DNA of 64,000 bases from Gymnodinialimonas ulvae (GCF_037543845.1 NZ_JBBIFX010000001.1:434001-498000); one strand, 5' to 3'; numbered from the stretch's first letter, positions 54,642-63,414 are shown. The notes: generated by a model from the letters alone, not told the origin. Program-made: numbers and translations.

Positions 54642-56042
54642 ATGCTCAACCTTCTGTCCCTGCGCCTGCGCATTTTCCTGTTCTTCTGCCTTCTGGCGGT
54701 CGGCGGGATCGCGGTGGCGGTTGGGGCGGTGTGGTTTGCGGCCGGGCGCCCGGCTGCGGGGCTGACGGCGGTTGTGATCTTTGCCTTCGTCAACACCGGT
54801 GTGATCCTCGGCATTTGGCTGCTGTTTGATGAAAACGTCGCCAAGCCGATCCTGAACATGTCCGCGCAGTTGCGCCTGCGCGCCCATTCGGGTGGCGGGG
54901 CGGGCGTCGACCCGAGCGAGGCGCGCTATCTCGGCGATCTGGCCCCGGCGGCGCAGGCGCTCACGCAACGGGTCGGTGACGTGCAAAGCGACACCGAGGC
55001 CCGCGTCGCCTCCGAGACCCAGCGCCTGCAGGGCGAGGCCGAGCGTCTGACCGCGATCCTCAGCGAAATCCCGATTGCCACCATCCTGCTCAATGCCAGC
55101 GGCGAGATCGTATTATACGACAGTCAGGCCGCGACGGCTCTTGCCCGCATTGCGCCGCCGCGCCTGAAGGCGCGCCTGACAGATTATTTCGACCCCGATC
55201 CGATCACCGCCGCAATGGGCGCGCTTGTGGACGCCGACGGCGATGTGCCCCTCCGGCTCACCGATCCCGAGGGCGCGCATGTGTTTCACGGGCGGCTCAA
55301 GGCGTTGCGGGATGGCGGGCATATGGTCCTGATCGACCCGCCCGACCTGTCGGAGGCCGACCCCGCAATTTCACCGCGCCCGCTCGTCTATGATTTCGAT
55401 CTGCTGGCGCAGGAAGACGCGGGCGATCTGGCCGATACGCCCTTGGCGCAGCTGTCATTTGTGGCCTTCGACACCGAAACCACCGGCCTCTCCGTGCAGG
55501 ACGACGCGGTGATCCAGATCGGTGCGGTAAGGGTTCTGCGCGGGCGCATCGTCGAGGGGGAAGTCATCGATCAATACGTCGATCCCGGTCGTCCGATCCC
55601 GCCTGCTTCGACCCGCATCCATCACATCACCGATGAGGATGTGATCGACGCGCCCGATATCGCGGTGGCCGGGCGCACCTTGCATGCGTTTTCGCGCGAT
55701 GCGGTTCTGGTTGCGCATAATGCGCCGTTCGATATCGGTCTGTTGCGCAAGGATGAAGGCCGCATGGGCGTGACCTGGACGCATCCGGTGCTGGATACCG
55801 TGCTGCTGTCCGCCGTCGTCTTCGGCACCAGCGCGCAGCATTCGCTGGACGCGCTTTGCGACCGGCTCGGCATCACCATCGCCGAGCATCGCCGCCACAC
55901 GGCCCTTGGCGATGCACGGGCCACGGCGGAGGTTCTGGTCTGTCTTCTGCCGATGCTGGAGGGCATGGGTATCGCCACATTTGGCCAGCTTTTGGCCGAG
56001 ACCCGCAAACATGGCCGCCTCTTGCAGGACCTTAACGGTTAA
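54642..56042 (+). CDS. Membrane-anchored PAS-DnaQ-type 3'-5' exonuclease
   Basis: 466 residues. Two helices (about 9-33 and 42-62) lead into a HAMP-like linker and a helical region (DSEARVASETQRLQGEAERL), then a PAS-like domain (about 135-230, AILSEIPIATILLNASGEIVLYDSQAATAL). The DEDDh exonuclease follows (about 272-450): Exo I FDTETTGL, Exo II HNAPFDIGLL, Exo III HTALGDARATAEVL with the H-x4-D spacing. All catalytic residues are present. It belongs to the DNA polymerase III epsilon superfamily but is tethered to the membrane, which is unusual. It ends the acetate/symporter operon. Confidence 0.88.
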   Translation: MLNLLSLRLRIFLFFCLLAVGGIAVAVGAVWFAAGRPAAGLTAVVIFAFVNTGVILGIWLLFDENVAKPILNMSAQLRLRAHSGGGAGVDPSEARYLGDLAPAAQALTQRVGDVQSDTEARVASETQRLQGEAERLTAILSEIPIATILLNASGEIVLYDSQAATALARIAPPRLKARLTDYFDPDPITAAMGALVDADGDVPLRLTDPEGAHVFHGRLKALRDGGHMVLIDPPDLSEADPAISPRPLVYDFDLLAQEDAGDLADTPLAQLSFVAFDTETTGLSVQDDAVIQIGAVRVLRGRIVEGEVIDQYVDPGRPIPPASTRIHHITDEDVIDAPDIAVAGRTLHAFSRDAVLVAHNAPFDIGLLRKDEGRMGVTWTHPVLDTVLLSAVVFGTSAQHSLDALCDRLGITIAEHRRHTALGDARATAEVLVCLLPMLEGMGIATFGQLLAETRKHGRLLQDLNG

Positions 56043-56523
56043 ATTTTCCGAAACGATTGTGCGATTTCACGCAGCTTTCACGCACAGCTTGCGGTTGGTT
56101 CACGCGCCCGTGCCATGGTGAGCGTGTCGCCGGACCCCTTTCACTTGCCCGGTGTTGACTAAATTTGGAGTTCTGCCGCTTCCCTCTCCCTCAGGTCCAT
56201 TTCCGGGCCACTTACTTCCGAGGCACAGACCCGTCGCTTTTTCATAACGAAACCCTTTTGGGTCGGGGATCGCTTTGAGTGAGGCGGTCCCCGATCTGCG
56301 TTTGGACGGTCCAAAGCGTTCGGCCAAACACCTGACCCACAGTTTTTGATCGAGCGCCGTGCGGTATATGCGCGTCGCGCGCGCCCGGCCTTCAAGGTGA
56401 AGGCCGGACGCCTTAGTGTTAGAGTTCCGTGAATATCCATCCTGCGCAATCTGAGGCGTTGATCGCTGGCGCGAGGTGACGGCACAGTGAGGGGCAACGG
56501 CGCACAGCGGATCGGGGGGTATC
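56043..56523. other. 481-base intergenic region with several hairpins
   Basis: No supported gene. Three inverted repeats stand out: CGGGGA/TCCCCG (about 56264-56291), GGACGGTCC-type short repeats near 56307, and a perfect 10-bp stem CCGGCCTTCA/TGAAGGCCGG with loop AGG (56385-56407). None is followed by a T-run. The leader of the subtilase-like gene must be here. Confidence 0.5.
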
Positions 56524-58563
56524 ATGGGCACGACGGACGCATGGAACGGCTACAACGATTGGGCGTTGGAACTGGCGGGGCTGACAGATGCGGCGGCGGT
56601 CGATCTGTCGCTCTGTTGGGAGCCGCTCTTCATCCGTATCCTGGGCGCTGACGGAACCCCTGCCAACCCGCGGGAGGCCAAAGATTTTTTCAAACGCGCC
56701 AAGGCGCTGGGGCGCGACAAAGGCTTCCACGTTCCCCGGATCGAACGGCAGTTCCACGACCTTCTCGACGCCCCGAACGAGCCCGTTGAAATCATCGCCT
56801 ACCGCAGGCTGGACCGGCGCAAGCGGTTCAGCGGCAAGGCCAAGGGCGGCGGCAACGGACACGGCAAGGACGCGGCCACCACCGCGACCAAGGACAGGAA
56901 ACGCCGTCTCCGCTTCGACATTCTCGCCATCGGCACCGTGATTGATGCCGACAGCCTGCCGCAGATCAATCGGGTCAAGCGGCGCGATGCCTCGGTGCCG
57001 CCCGCGCTTGTTTTCGGGATCATCGACGACGGCATCGGTGCATTGCACGGGCGCACGCGGCGCACGCCCACCCGCAGCCGCCTCGAAAAACTCCTTTGGC
57101 TCGGGGCACAGCCCGGCGCAAATCCGGTGCAAACGCAGGCGCAGATCAACGCCGAGTTGACCCGTCCGGTCGCCCGTTCGGACTACGACGCCTATCGCGA
57201 AACCACCGACGCGCTTTACCCGCCGCGCACGCGGCACAGCCTGGCGCGCGCGGAAAGCCACGGGGCGCATATGCTCGACCTCGCCGCCGGTGCCGATCCT
57301 GGCGGTGCGCTGGCCGATATCCCGATCCTCGCGGTGCAGGTCGCCCCTGCAAGCTTTGATGATACGTCCGGCACACTGCTCAACTTCGACATTCTGATCG
57401 GGCTGCACTGGTTGATCGTGGAAACGGCGTTTCTGGCCGGGCGCGGTGTGCCGGTCGATCTGGTGGTGAACATGAGCCTTGGCTACACTGCCGGGCCCAA
57501 GAACGGGCGGTCGTTCATCGAACAGGCGATCGCGCGGATTATGACGCTGGCCGAGGTGACGCTGCGCGTCAACGTTCACCTCACACTGCCTTACGGCAAT
57601 GGCTATTCCGACAATGTCATCGCGCGCAGCAATGTTGATCCTTTGACGGCGAAAGGCTTCAATCTCCGCCTTCACCCCGATGATCGCACGCCGTCCTTCC
57701 TTGAAATGCGGCTCACCGACCAAAGCCCGGTGCAGGATCTCGCGCAAGCCCGGATCACGATCACCCCGCCGCGCGGGGGCCTGCAGACCCCGGTCCACCA
57801 ACTGGCGCCCGGGCAGCAGGCCGACCTGAAGGATGATCGCGGGCGTCTGGTCGGGCGGCTCTATCACGTCCCGCCGCGCCCGCTTTTCCCCGGGCAGGTG
57901 GAGCCTGCGATGCTGCTTCTGGCAATGGCGCCAACCGTTGGGCTCCGCGCCGATACCGATCTGACCTGCGCAAGCGGCCAATGGCGGATCGCGCTGGAAA
58001 ATTGCGACACGCAGGCGATGGATGTGACGGCGCAGGTGCAGCGCGATGACGATCCGTCAGACCGTAACACCGGCGCACGGCAGGCCCGTCTTGAGGGCGC
58101 TGAGACCCGGATCTGGGATCCGGTGAGCCGGGCGTTCGACGGCATCGACGAGGGGGCAGGGCGCGTCACCCGGCGCGGCACCAACTCGGCGCTGTCCACG
58201 ATCCCGCATCGGCGCGCCTATTCCGTTGGCGGCGCTCTGGTGCGCCGGGCCGCGGCGCAGCTGGTGGTTGAACCGGCGGACTATTACGGGGCCGAAGGCG
58301 CCGATTGGTCCGGCAGAGCCCCCGACCTCAGCGCGATCAGCGAACGCGCGCGCGGCGCACCCGGGATTGCGGCAGCGGGGCTAAGCTCGGCGGGCAATGC
58401 GCGTCTTTCAGGCAGCAGCACGGCCTGCGCCACGGCCGCGCGCGATCTGGTGGAGCGGTTGCGTGGCGGGCAGGTCCTGCCCGATATCACCCATCCGGCG
58501 GCGGGTCCGCGCCTTGGGCAACGCACCATAACCGACACGCCCGCGATCCGTCGGCGCCCCTGA
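56524..58563 (+). CDS. Subtilase-like (S8 family) protein without signal peptide
   Basis: 679 residues. A helical N-terminal 150 residues (with Lys/Gly-rich linker FSGKAKGGGNGHGKDAATTATKD) precedes a subtilisin-type catalytic region. The Asp is in VFGIIDDGIG (Asp168), the His in AESHGAHMLDLAAG (His246), the oxyanion region is NMSLGY and LPYGNGYSDN, and the Ser is in SGSSTACATAARDL (Ser632) near the C-terminus. A long beta-rich insertion (about 375-600) separates the last two. No signal peptide or prodomain is seen, so cytoplasmic action is inferred. GGGGGGTATC precedes the ATG. The neighbour on the other strand uses the same start context. Confidence 0.75.
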   Translation: MGTTDAWNGYNDWALELAGLTDAAAVDLSLCWEPLFIRILGADGTPANPREAKDFFKRAKALGRDKGFHVPRIERQFHDLLDAPNEPVEIIAYRRLDRRKRFSGKAKGGGNGHGKDAATTATKDRKRRLRFDILAIGTVIDADSLPQINRVKRRDASVPPALVFGIIDDGIGALHGRTRRTPTRSRLEKLLWLGAQPGANPVQTQAQINAELTRPVARSDYDAYRETTDALYPPRTRHSLARAESHGAHMLDLAAGADPGGALADIPILAVQVAPASFDDTSGTLLNFDILIGLHWLIVETAFLAGRGVPVDLVVNMSLGYTAGPKNGRSFIEQAIARIMTLAEVTLRVNVHLTLPYGNGYSDNVIARSNVDPLTAKGFNLRLHPDDRTPSFLEMRLTDQSPVQDLAQARITITPPRGGLQTPVHQLAPGQQADLKDDRGRLVGRLYHVPPRPLFPGQVEPAMLLLAMAPTVGLRADTDLTCASGQWRIALENCDTQAMDVTAQVQRDDDPSDRNTGARQARLEGAETRIWDPVSRAFDGIDEGAGRVTRRGTNSALSTIPHRRAYSVGGALVRRAAAQLVVEPADYYGAEGADWSGRAPDLSAISERARGAPGIAAAGLSSAGNARLSGSSTACATAARDLVERLRGGQVLPDITHPAAGPRLGQRTITDTPAIRRRP

Positions 58564-58584
58564 TCCGCGACGCCGGCATTCGTT

Positions 58585-59733
58585 CTACCGATGCGGCATC
58601 TGCCCCAGCGCCTTTTGCCAAAGATAGGCGCTGATATCGTTCACCGGTGTGTTGAGCGGTGCCACATCCGGCGGCGGGGCCGCGTTGGGGTGTGCATCGC
58701 CCAGAAGCTGGCGCACTGAATCCTCGTTCAGATCATGGATCGGGTTCGCGGGCCCCGGCAGGTCCAGCGTCCGCTTCGCCGTGCTGACCTCGCCCGACAT
58801 CCAATTTACCAGCGCCTCGCCAAGCGTGACACCCAAGACCAGACCGCAAATGCTGTCGTGTGGGTAATGTACGCCCGCAACGGTGCGGTTGTCGGAAATC
58901 CGCATCGCCGTGCGCATCAGCATCCGCGCCGATCCATTCACATCGCGCGTCGCATCGTTCATGTCGAACCGCCCGGTGTTGCCCGCCTTGCGGTCCACCA
59001 AGCCCGCCAGAATTGTGGCCAGCGCGAAGGATTCCGTCGCATGCCCCGAGGGCCAGGCCCCATGCGTCGGCGTGTCGATGACCGGCATGACCTTCGACGA
59101 CATGAGCGACGGGCGCGGCACGTCAAACACGAACTTGAACGGAAATTCGATGTAGCCACACAGCCGCACGACCGCTTCGGTCAGCTCGAACACCCAATCG
59201 CTGCGCGACCAGTCGAGCAACAGAACCGCCCCGAAAAACGATGTGATGTCTTCGGTCTGCATCAGGATTTCGTCGATCCTGTCGGCGCGCAGATCCGCCG
59301 CATCGCGCACCATCGGAAGCTGCGTGGTCGCGAAATAGGCGTTGTCGGGCCGGTTCAACGTCACGAGCGGATCATTGCCCGCGATCAACGTGGAGTTGAG
59401 GTCACTGCCGGTGACGGAAAAGCGCGCGAAAAGCTGATCGTCGATGACCACTTCACGCGGGATATCGGAGAGGTATTCCAGCTTTTCTCCGGCGGTGCGA
59501 CCGGCGAGAAGATTGGCAGGTGTCGTGCCTGGATCGACATCGCCGGTCCAATAGGGTGCAATGCCTTCGCGGTGGCTCAGCAATGCCGAAGCCATCAGGC
59601 CATCGGCCTCGCCACTGTCCTCACGACCCGCGCGACCGGCGCGACCCGCCCGGCCCGCGCGCCCGGCACGTCCTGCTCTGCCCGCGCGTCCTGCGCGCCC
59701 GGCTCGCCCTGCGCGTCCTGCATATGTCGCCAT
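58585..59733 (-). CDS. PAP2/vanadium-haloperoxidase-superfamily protein with N-terminal (AGR)11 repeat
   Basis: 382 residues. Eleven exact Ala-Gly-Arg triplets fill residues 5-37. After an acidic linker comes a helical region and then the PAP2/haloperoxidase phosphate or vanadate pocket: KFVFDVPRPS (Lys and Arg), AWPSGHATES, and NRTVAGVHYPHDSICGLVLG (Arg and His). The length resembles vanadium-dependent haloperoxidases more than lipid phosphatases, but activity cannot be assigned. No signal peptide or clear membrane helices are seen. AGGGGGTATC precedes ATG 59733. It converges with the subtilase-like gene, 21 bases apart. Confidence 0.8.
   Translation of the reverse strand: MATYAGRAGRAGRAGRAGRAGRAGRAGRAGRAGRAGREDSGEADGLMASALLSHREGIAPYWTGDVDPGTTPANLLAGRTAGEKLEYLSDIPREVVIDDQLFARFSVTGSDLNSTLIAGNDPLVTLNRPDNAYFATTQLPMVRDAADLRADRIDEILMQTEDITSFFGAVLLLDWSRSDWVFELTEAVVRLCGYIEFPFKFVFDVPRPSLMSSKVMPVIDTPTHGAWPSGHATESFALATILAGLVDRKAGNTGRFDMNDATRDVNGSARMLMRTAMRISDNRTVAGVHYPHDSICGLVLGVTLGEALVNWMSGEVSTAKRTLDLPGPANPIHDLNEDSVRQLLGDAHPNAAPPPDVAPLNTPVNDISAYLWQKALGQMPHR
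59623..59721 (-). repeat. Eleven tandem 9-bp codon repeats encoding Ala-Gly-Arg
   Basis: The units (GCN GGN CGN, once AGA) are perfect at the protein level but use all four third bases and both Arg boxes. Gly is in every third position, so the stretch has the collagen-like Gly-X-Y register (Gly-Arg-Ala). Confidence 0.95.
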
Positions 59734-59752
59734 GATACCCCCTACCGCATCA

Positions 59753-59767
59753 TTAACTTACGTTAAC
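59753..59767. promoter_or_regulatory. TTAA-N6-TTAAC element upstream of the PAP2 gene
   Basis: TTAACTTACGTTAAC lies 20 bases upstream of the PAP2 start and about 110 bases upstream of the SARP gene. It resembles a CtrA box but has a spacer of six rather than seven bases. Confidence 0.3.
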
Positions 59768-59875
59768 GGAAACATGCTTGCCGCGGCCTCAAAGCGTCAA
59801 TGAATTGGGCAGCTCCCGCCAAGCGTTAAAGTTTTTTTCACGAAAAATTTGCGATTGCGGCGCGTTTCCGCTTCC

Positions 59876-61576
59876 ATGGGGGCGGGAGTACGGGACGGTT
59901 TGGGACAAGCGTTGGAAAGACGGCTGAAAATCCGGTTCTTTGGAACCTTCTCGGTGTCGTTGCACGGCGCGGAGCACGACGCGGAGCACGGCGCGGGGCA
60001 CGGCGCAGACCCGGCTGCCTCCGGAGCGCTGCGTGATCTGACGCCCAAGGGCAAGAAGGCGAAGGCCATTCTTGCGCTGCTGGCCGAGGCGGAGACGATG
60101 CGGCGCGGGCGGCGCTGGATCGAGGCGATGCTCTGGAGCGACCGCGCGCCGCATCAGGCCAGCGGATCGATGCGCCAGAGCCTAAGCGAAATCCGCGCCG
60201 CCCTCGGGGATTACGCCGACGCCTTGGGCTCGGACCGCGGTGATGTTTGGCTCGACCCGCAGGCGATTGAAACCGACCTCTGCCCGGGTAGCCCCCTGCG
60301 CGAAGCGGGGCGGGGGTTCCTCGAAGGGTTTGACGTCCGCGACGATGCGTTCGAGCAATGGCTGGCCGAGGCGCGCAGCCGCCATGACCCAAGCACGCCC
60401 GCGCCGCAGAAACGCTTGGCCCGGCCGATGAAAGGCCGGGTGACGATTCGCTCCGCGGTTTCCAATATCGGCTCGGTCACTGAGAATGTCGTGGGCCGGG
60501 TCTTGGCCGATACCGTTGCGCGCGGGATCGAACAGAACCTCAGCGCCGCGCGCTACGTCAGCGAAGATCGCACCACGCCAGGCCTGACGCCGGATCTCGA
60601 AATCCGCTGCGACACCGCCCACGACGGTGGACAGGCCGTCGCCTTCATCCGCATCGAAGAAGGTACATCGGGGCGGGTCTTATTTTCCGACCACCTGTCG
60701 GCCACGGGCACATCCGCCGACCTGCTGCAATCGGACGCGATCCACCGCATCGTCAATGCCGCGTCCGTGCAGGTGCCTGCAAAACTGGTCGGTCACATCG
60801 ACCTGTCCCGGCCGGAGGCGGCCGCAATGGGGTTTTCCAGTCTCGCGCGCCGTCAATTGAAGCAACTCAACGAAACCGGTCTGGCCGAGGCCAACGCCAA
60901 TTTCGAACGCGCCTATGAGGTCGACAACAACGGCGTGTTTCTGGCCTGGCGGGCCTTCGTGCGCATGGCGCAGCTGGTCGAGGCCGTGAACGGCGATGCG
61001 GCGGGATGGCGCGAGGAGGTCGACCAACTTGCCTCCGACGCGCTCAGCCAATCGGGTGGAAACAGCCTCGCCGTGGCGCTTGTCGCGCTGACCCGGTTCA
61101 TGCTCGACGATGATCTGCGCCCTGCCGCAGAGCTGGCCAATACGGCGATGTTGCTCAACGCCAACAGCCTCTTCGCGCGGCAGACGCTTGCACTGGCGCA
61201 TTCGGCGGTGGGCGATGCCGAGCAGGCCTACCGGATATCGTCAAGCTGCCGCGTGGCCGCCGCCCATGACGAATTGAGCCATCTGTGGGACCTATACCAT
61301 TCTTTGGTTTGCATCGGGGCCGGGCGTCTCGAAGAGGCCCGCCAGACCTCGCACAAATCCGCCCATAAGGCCCCGACCTTCATCGCGCCCCGGCGTCAAT
61401 TGGTGGCGCTGTGCGCGCAATCGGGCGATTTCGAGAATGCCAAGGCGCATCTGACGGCGCTGGAATCCCTCGAAGGCGGCTTCACCATCGACCGCTACCT
61501 CAACGATCCCGAATATCCGAACCTGACGCTGCGCAACGCGGGCCTGCTGGACCCGGTGCGAAAGATCAAGGACTGA
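59876..61576 (+). CDS. SARP-type transcriptional regulator with TPR-like C-terminus
   Basis: About 566 residues. The N-terminal winged-helix region (about 15-100) has LKIRFFGTFSVSLHG, then a repeat-rich insertion, LTPKGKKAKAILALLAEAETMRRGRRWIEAMLWSDRAPHQASGSMRQSLSEIRAALG. This is the OmpR-like DNA-binding layout of SARP regulators. The rest has an adenylate-cyclase/TolB-like beta region (about 190-305) and helical TPR-like repeats (about 310-540). The start is uncertain: ATG 59876 was taken, but no ribosome-binding site is clear, and TTG 59849 is possible. It sits between the PAP2 gene (divergent) and a LysR gene. Confidence 0.78.
   Translation: MGAGVRDGLGQALERRLKIRFFGTFSVSLHGAEHDAEHGAGHGADPAASGALRDLTPKGKKAKAILALLAEAETMRRGRRWIEAMLWSDRAPHQASGSMRQSLSEIRAALGDYADALGSDRGDVWLDPQAIETDLCPGSPLREAGRGFLEGFDVRDDAFEQWLAEARSRHDPSTPAPQKRLARPMKGRVTIRSAVSNIGSVTENVVGRVLADTVARGIEQNLSAARYVSEDRTTPGLTPDLEIRCDTAHDGGQAVAFIRIEEGTSGRVLFSDHLSATGTSADLLQSDAIHRIVNAASVQVPAKLVGHIDLSRPEAAAMGFSSLARRQLKQLNETGLAEANANFERAYEVDNNGVFLAWRAFVRMAQLVEAVNGDAAGWREEVDQLASDALSQSGGNSLAVALVALTRFMLDDDLRPAAELANTAMLLNANSLFARQTLALAHSAVGDAEQAYRISSSCRVAAAHDELSHLWDLYHSLVCIGAGRLEEARQTSHKSAHKAPTFIAPRRQLVALCAQSGDFENAKAHLTALESLEGGFTIDRYLNDPEYPNLTLRNAGLLDPVRKIKD
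59966..60013 (+). repeat. Four 12-bp tandem repeats inside the SARP DNA-binding domain
   Basis: GGCGCGGAGCAC, GACGCGGAGCAC, GGCGCGGGGCAC and a decayed GGCGCAGACCCG encode a His/Glu/Ala/Gly insertion (HGAEHDAEHGAGHGAD). It falls between the first beta strands and the helix-turn-helix. Confidence 0.85.
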
Positions 61577-61582
61577 GCCCGC

Positions 61583-62461
61583 ATGACATTCGAACAGATC
61601 CGCACCTTCCTGTGGGTCGCGCGGCTTGGCGGGTTTCGCAAGGCCTCCGAGCGGCTGCATCTATCGCAGCCAGCTGTCTCCACCCGGATCGCCAACCTTG
61701 AAGACGAGCTGCAGGTCAGTTTGTTCGACCGTGGCCCGGGGCGGCTGATCCTGACCAAACAGGGGCAGCAATTGCTGACCTATGCCGAGCAGATCCTGTT
61801 CGTCGAAGAAGAGATCAAGCATCGCGTGGGCTCTGCCGCGCAGGTCGAGGGGCTGTTTCGCATCGGCGCGTCCGAGACCATCGCCCAGGCCTGGCTGCCC
61901 GACTTTTTACAAGCCTTCTCAAACTCTTATCCAAGCGTCAATGTGGACCTGACCGTGGATATCTCGGGTGCTCTACGCGATGGTCTAGTCGAACGGCGGC
62001 TGGATCTGGCGCTTCTGATGGGGCCTGTCAGCGCGTTTTCGGTCAAGAATGTCGCCCTGCCGCGTTTCGATCTGCACTGGTATCGCGCCGCAGGCCTCGA
62101 CCCGGTAGACCTTGCCCGGATTCCGGTCATTTCCTACGCCAGCCAAACCCGCCCGCATCGCGAATTGACCTCCGCTCTCGCGCAGTTGGTCGGGCCGAAG
62201 ATGCGCGTCTTCACCTCCGCCTCGCTTTCGGCCAGCCTGCGGATGATCGCCGCGGGCATCGCCGTGGGGCCCTATCCCAAAGTGCTGGCCGCACCGTTTC
62301 TCGCCGCCGGTGATGTTGCCGAATTTGACCCGGACCTGCCGCTCTCGCCGCTGGAATTCACTGCCTCCTACCTCGCCGAGCCGCGCAGTGTGCTGATCGA
62401 GACCTCCGCCGAGATGGCGCAGGCCGTCGCCGGGCAGTGGCACGCGGCCCACGCGACCTGA
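61583..62461 (+). CDS. LysR-family transcriptional regulator
   Basis: 292 residues. The helix-turn-helix is at residues 3-62 (FEQIRTFLWVARLGGFRKASERLHLSQPAVSTRIANLEDELQVSLFDR), followed by the effector-binding domain (FRIGASETIAQAWLPDFLQAF..). It starts seven bases after the SARP stop, so the two may be co-transcribed. The palindrome just downstream (62480-62508) and the genes after it are its likely targets. Confidence 0.95.
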   Translation: MTFEQIRTFLWVARLGGFRKASERLHLSQPAVSTRIANLEDELQVSLFDRGPGRLILTKQGQQLLTYAEQILFVEEEIKHRVGSAAQVEGLFRIGASETIAQAWLPDFLQAFSNSYPSVNVDLTVDISGALRDGLVERRLDLALLMGPVSAFSVKNVALPRFDLHWYRAAGLDPVDLARIPVISYASQTRPHRELTSALAQLVGPKMRVFTSASLSASLRMIAAGIAVGPYPKVLAAPFLAAGDVAEFDPDLPLSPLEFTASYLAEPRSVLIETSAEMAQAVAGQWHAAHAT

Positions 62462-62479
62462 CATCCAAAAAATCTATCA

Positions 62480-62508
62480 CTGACTATCAAAAATGATAAT
62501 TTGGTCAG
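62480..62508. promoter_or_regulatory. Nested inverted repeat upstream of the DUF1445 gene
   Basis: TATCA-AAAA-TGATA lies inside an outer CTGAC/GTCAG pair, in the 93-base gap after the LysR gene. The size and AT-rich centre suit a LysR-type operator. Confidence 0.5.
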
Positions 62509-62554
62509 ATGCACGCGCCCGTGCCACGCTCTGCTTGGACCAAAGGGGGATGCG

Positions 62555-63391
62555 ATGGCCGAGCCGTCCATGACACAAAGAACGCCACCGTCACAGCGAC
62601 AGGGCAGGACCGCGCCCGAGATCCGTTCCCTGATCCGATCCGGCGCGCATCAGGGCCACACGGCGGGCCTCGCGCCGGGCAAGCTGCAATGCAACCTCGC
62701 CATTCTGCCCGAAGCCTACGCGCTGGATTTCCTGCGGTTTTGTCAGCGCAATCCCAAGCCGTGCCCGGTCGTCGGCGTGAGCGAAACCGGCGATCCGACG
62801 ATGCCGACGCTTGGCCATGACATCGATATCCGCACCGACGTGCCCAAATACCGGGTGTTTCGCGATGGCAGGCTCGTTGATGAGCCCAACGACATCCGCG
62901 CTCTCTGGAGCGGTGATCTGGTCACGGTCGCGCTTGGGTGCTCGTTCACCTTCGAAAACGCCCTGATGCGCGCGGGCATCCCGGTGCGCCATATTGAACA
63001 GGGGCGCAATGTGCCGATGTTCCGTTCCAACATCGCGCTGCAACCGGTCGGGCCCTTCGGCGGCGAGATGGTCATCACCATGCGCCCGATCCCTGCCGAC
63101 CGCGTGGCCGACGCCCATATCATCAGCGCAAAATTCCCGCACGCCCACGGCGCGCCGATTGCGACGGGTGATCCGGCAGCCCTTGGCATCGCCTCGCTTG
63201 ATGCGCCCGATTACGGCGACCCGGTGGAGGTCAACGCGGGCGAAGTGCCGGTCTATTGGGCCTGCGGCGTGACCCCGCAAAACGTGCTTCTTCAGGCGAG
63301 GCTGCCGCTCTGCATCACCCATTCACCCGGCCATATGTTGATCTCGGACGTGGCCGAAGACGCGGAAACGACAATATTTTCAGACCAATAA
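62555..63391 (+). CDS. DUF1445 protein (D-glutamate cyclase/putative hydro-lyase family)
   Basis: 278 residues. Family markers are LAPGKLQCNLAILPEAYALDFLRFCQRNPKPCPVVGVSETGDP, the catalytic cysteine region VALGCSFTFENALMRAGIPVRHIE, and VYWACGVTPQNVLLQARLPLCITHSPGHM. A human relative (DGLUCY C-terminal region) is a D-glutamate cyclase, while bacterial members are called hydro-lyases; the true substrate is open. AAAGGGGGATGCG precedes ATG 62555. It leads into a TRAP transporter gene, so a dicarboxylate or amino acid substrate is plausible. Confidence 0.9.
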   Translation: MAEPSMTQRTPPSQRQGRTAPEIRSLIRSGAHQGHTAGLAPGKLQCNLAILPEAYALDFLRFCQRNPKPCPVVGVSETGDPTMPTLGHDIDIRTDVPKYRVFRDGRLVDEPNDIRALWSGDLVTVALGCSFTFENALMRAGIPVRHIEQGRNVPMFRSNIALQPVGPFGGEMVITMRPIPADRVADAHIISAKFPHAHGAPIATGDPAALGIASLDAPDYGDPVEVNAGEVPVYWACGVTPQNVLLQARLPLCITHSPGHMLISDVAEDAETTIFSDQ

Positions 63392-63414
63392 ACGATCCAA
63401 CAGGAGGATATCCC

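Noticed and set aside
56101..56115. A 15-base match (CACGCGCCCGTGCCA) with 62512-62526
   Set aside because: One or two matches of this length are expected by chance in a 64-kb GC-rich window, and there is no longer homology around it.
56100..56531. A 143-codon minus-strand frame in the gap before the subtilase-like gene
   Set aside because: It starts inside the start region of that gene, has no ribosome-binding site, and its composition does not look like protein. It might be a decayed fragment, but I cannot support it.
59623..59721. Short tandem repeats as a possible CRISPR array
   Set aside because: The unit is 9 bp with no spacers and lies in frame inside a coding sequence.
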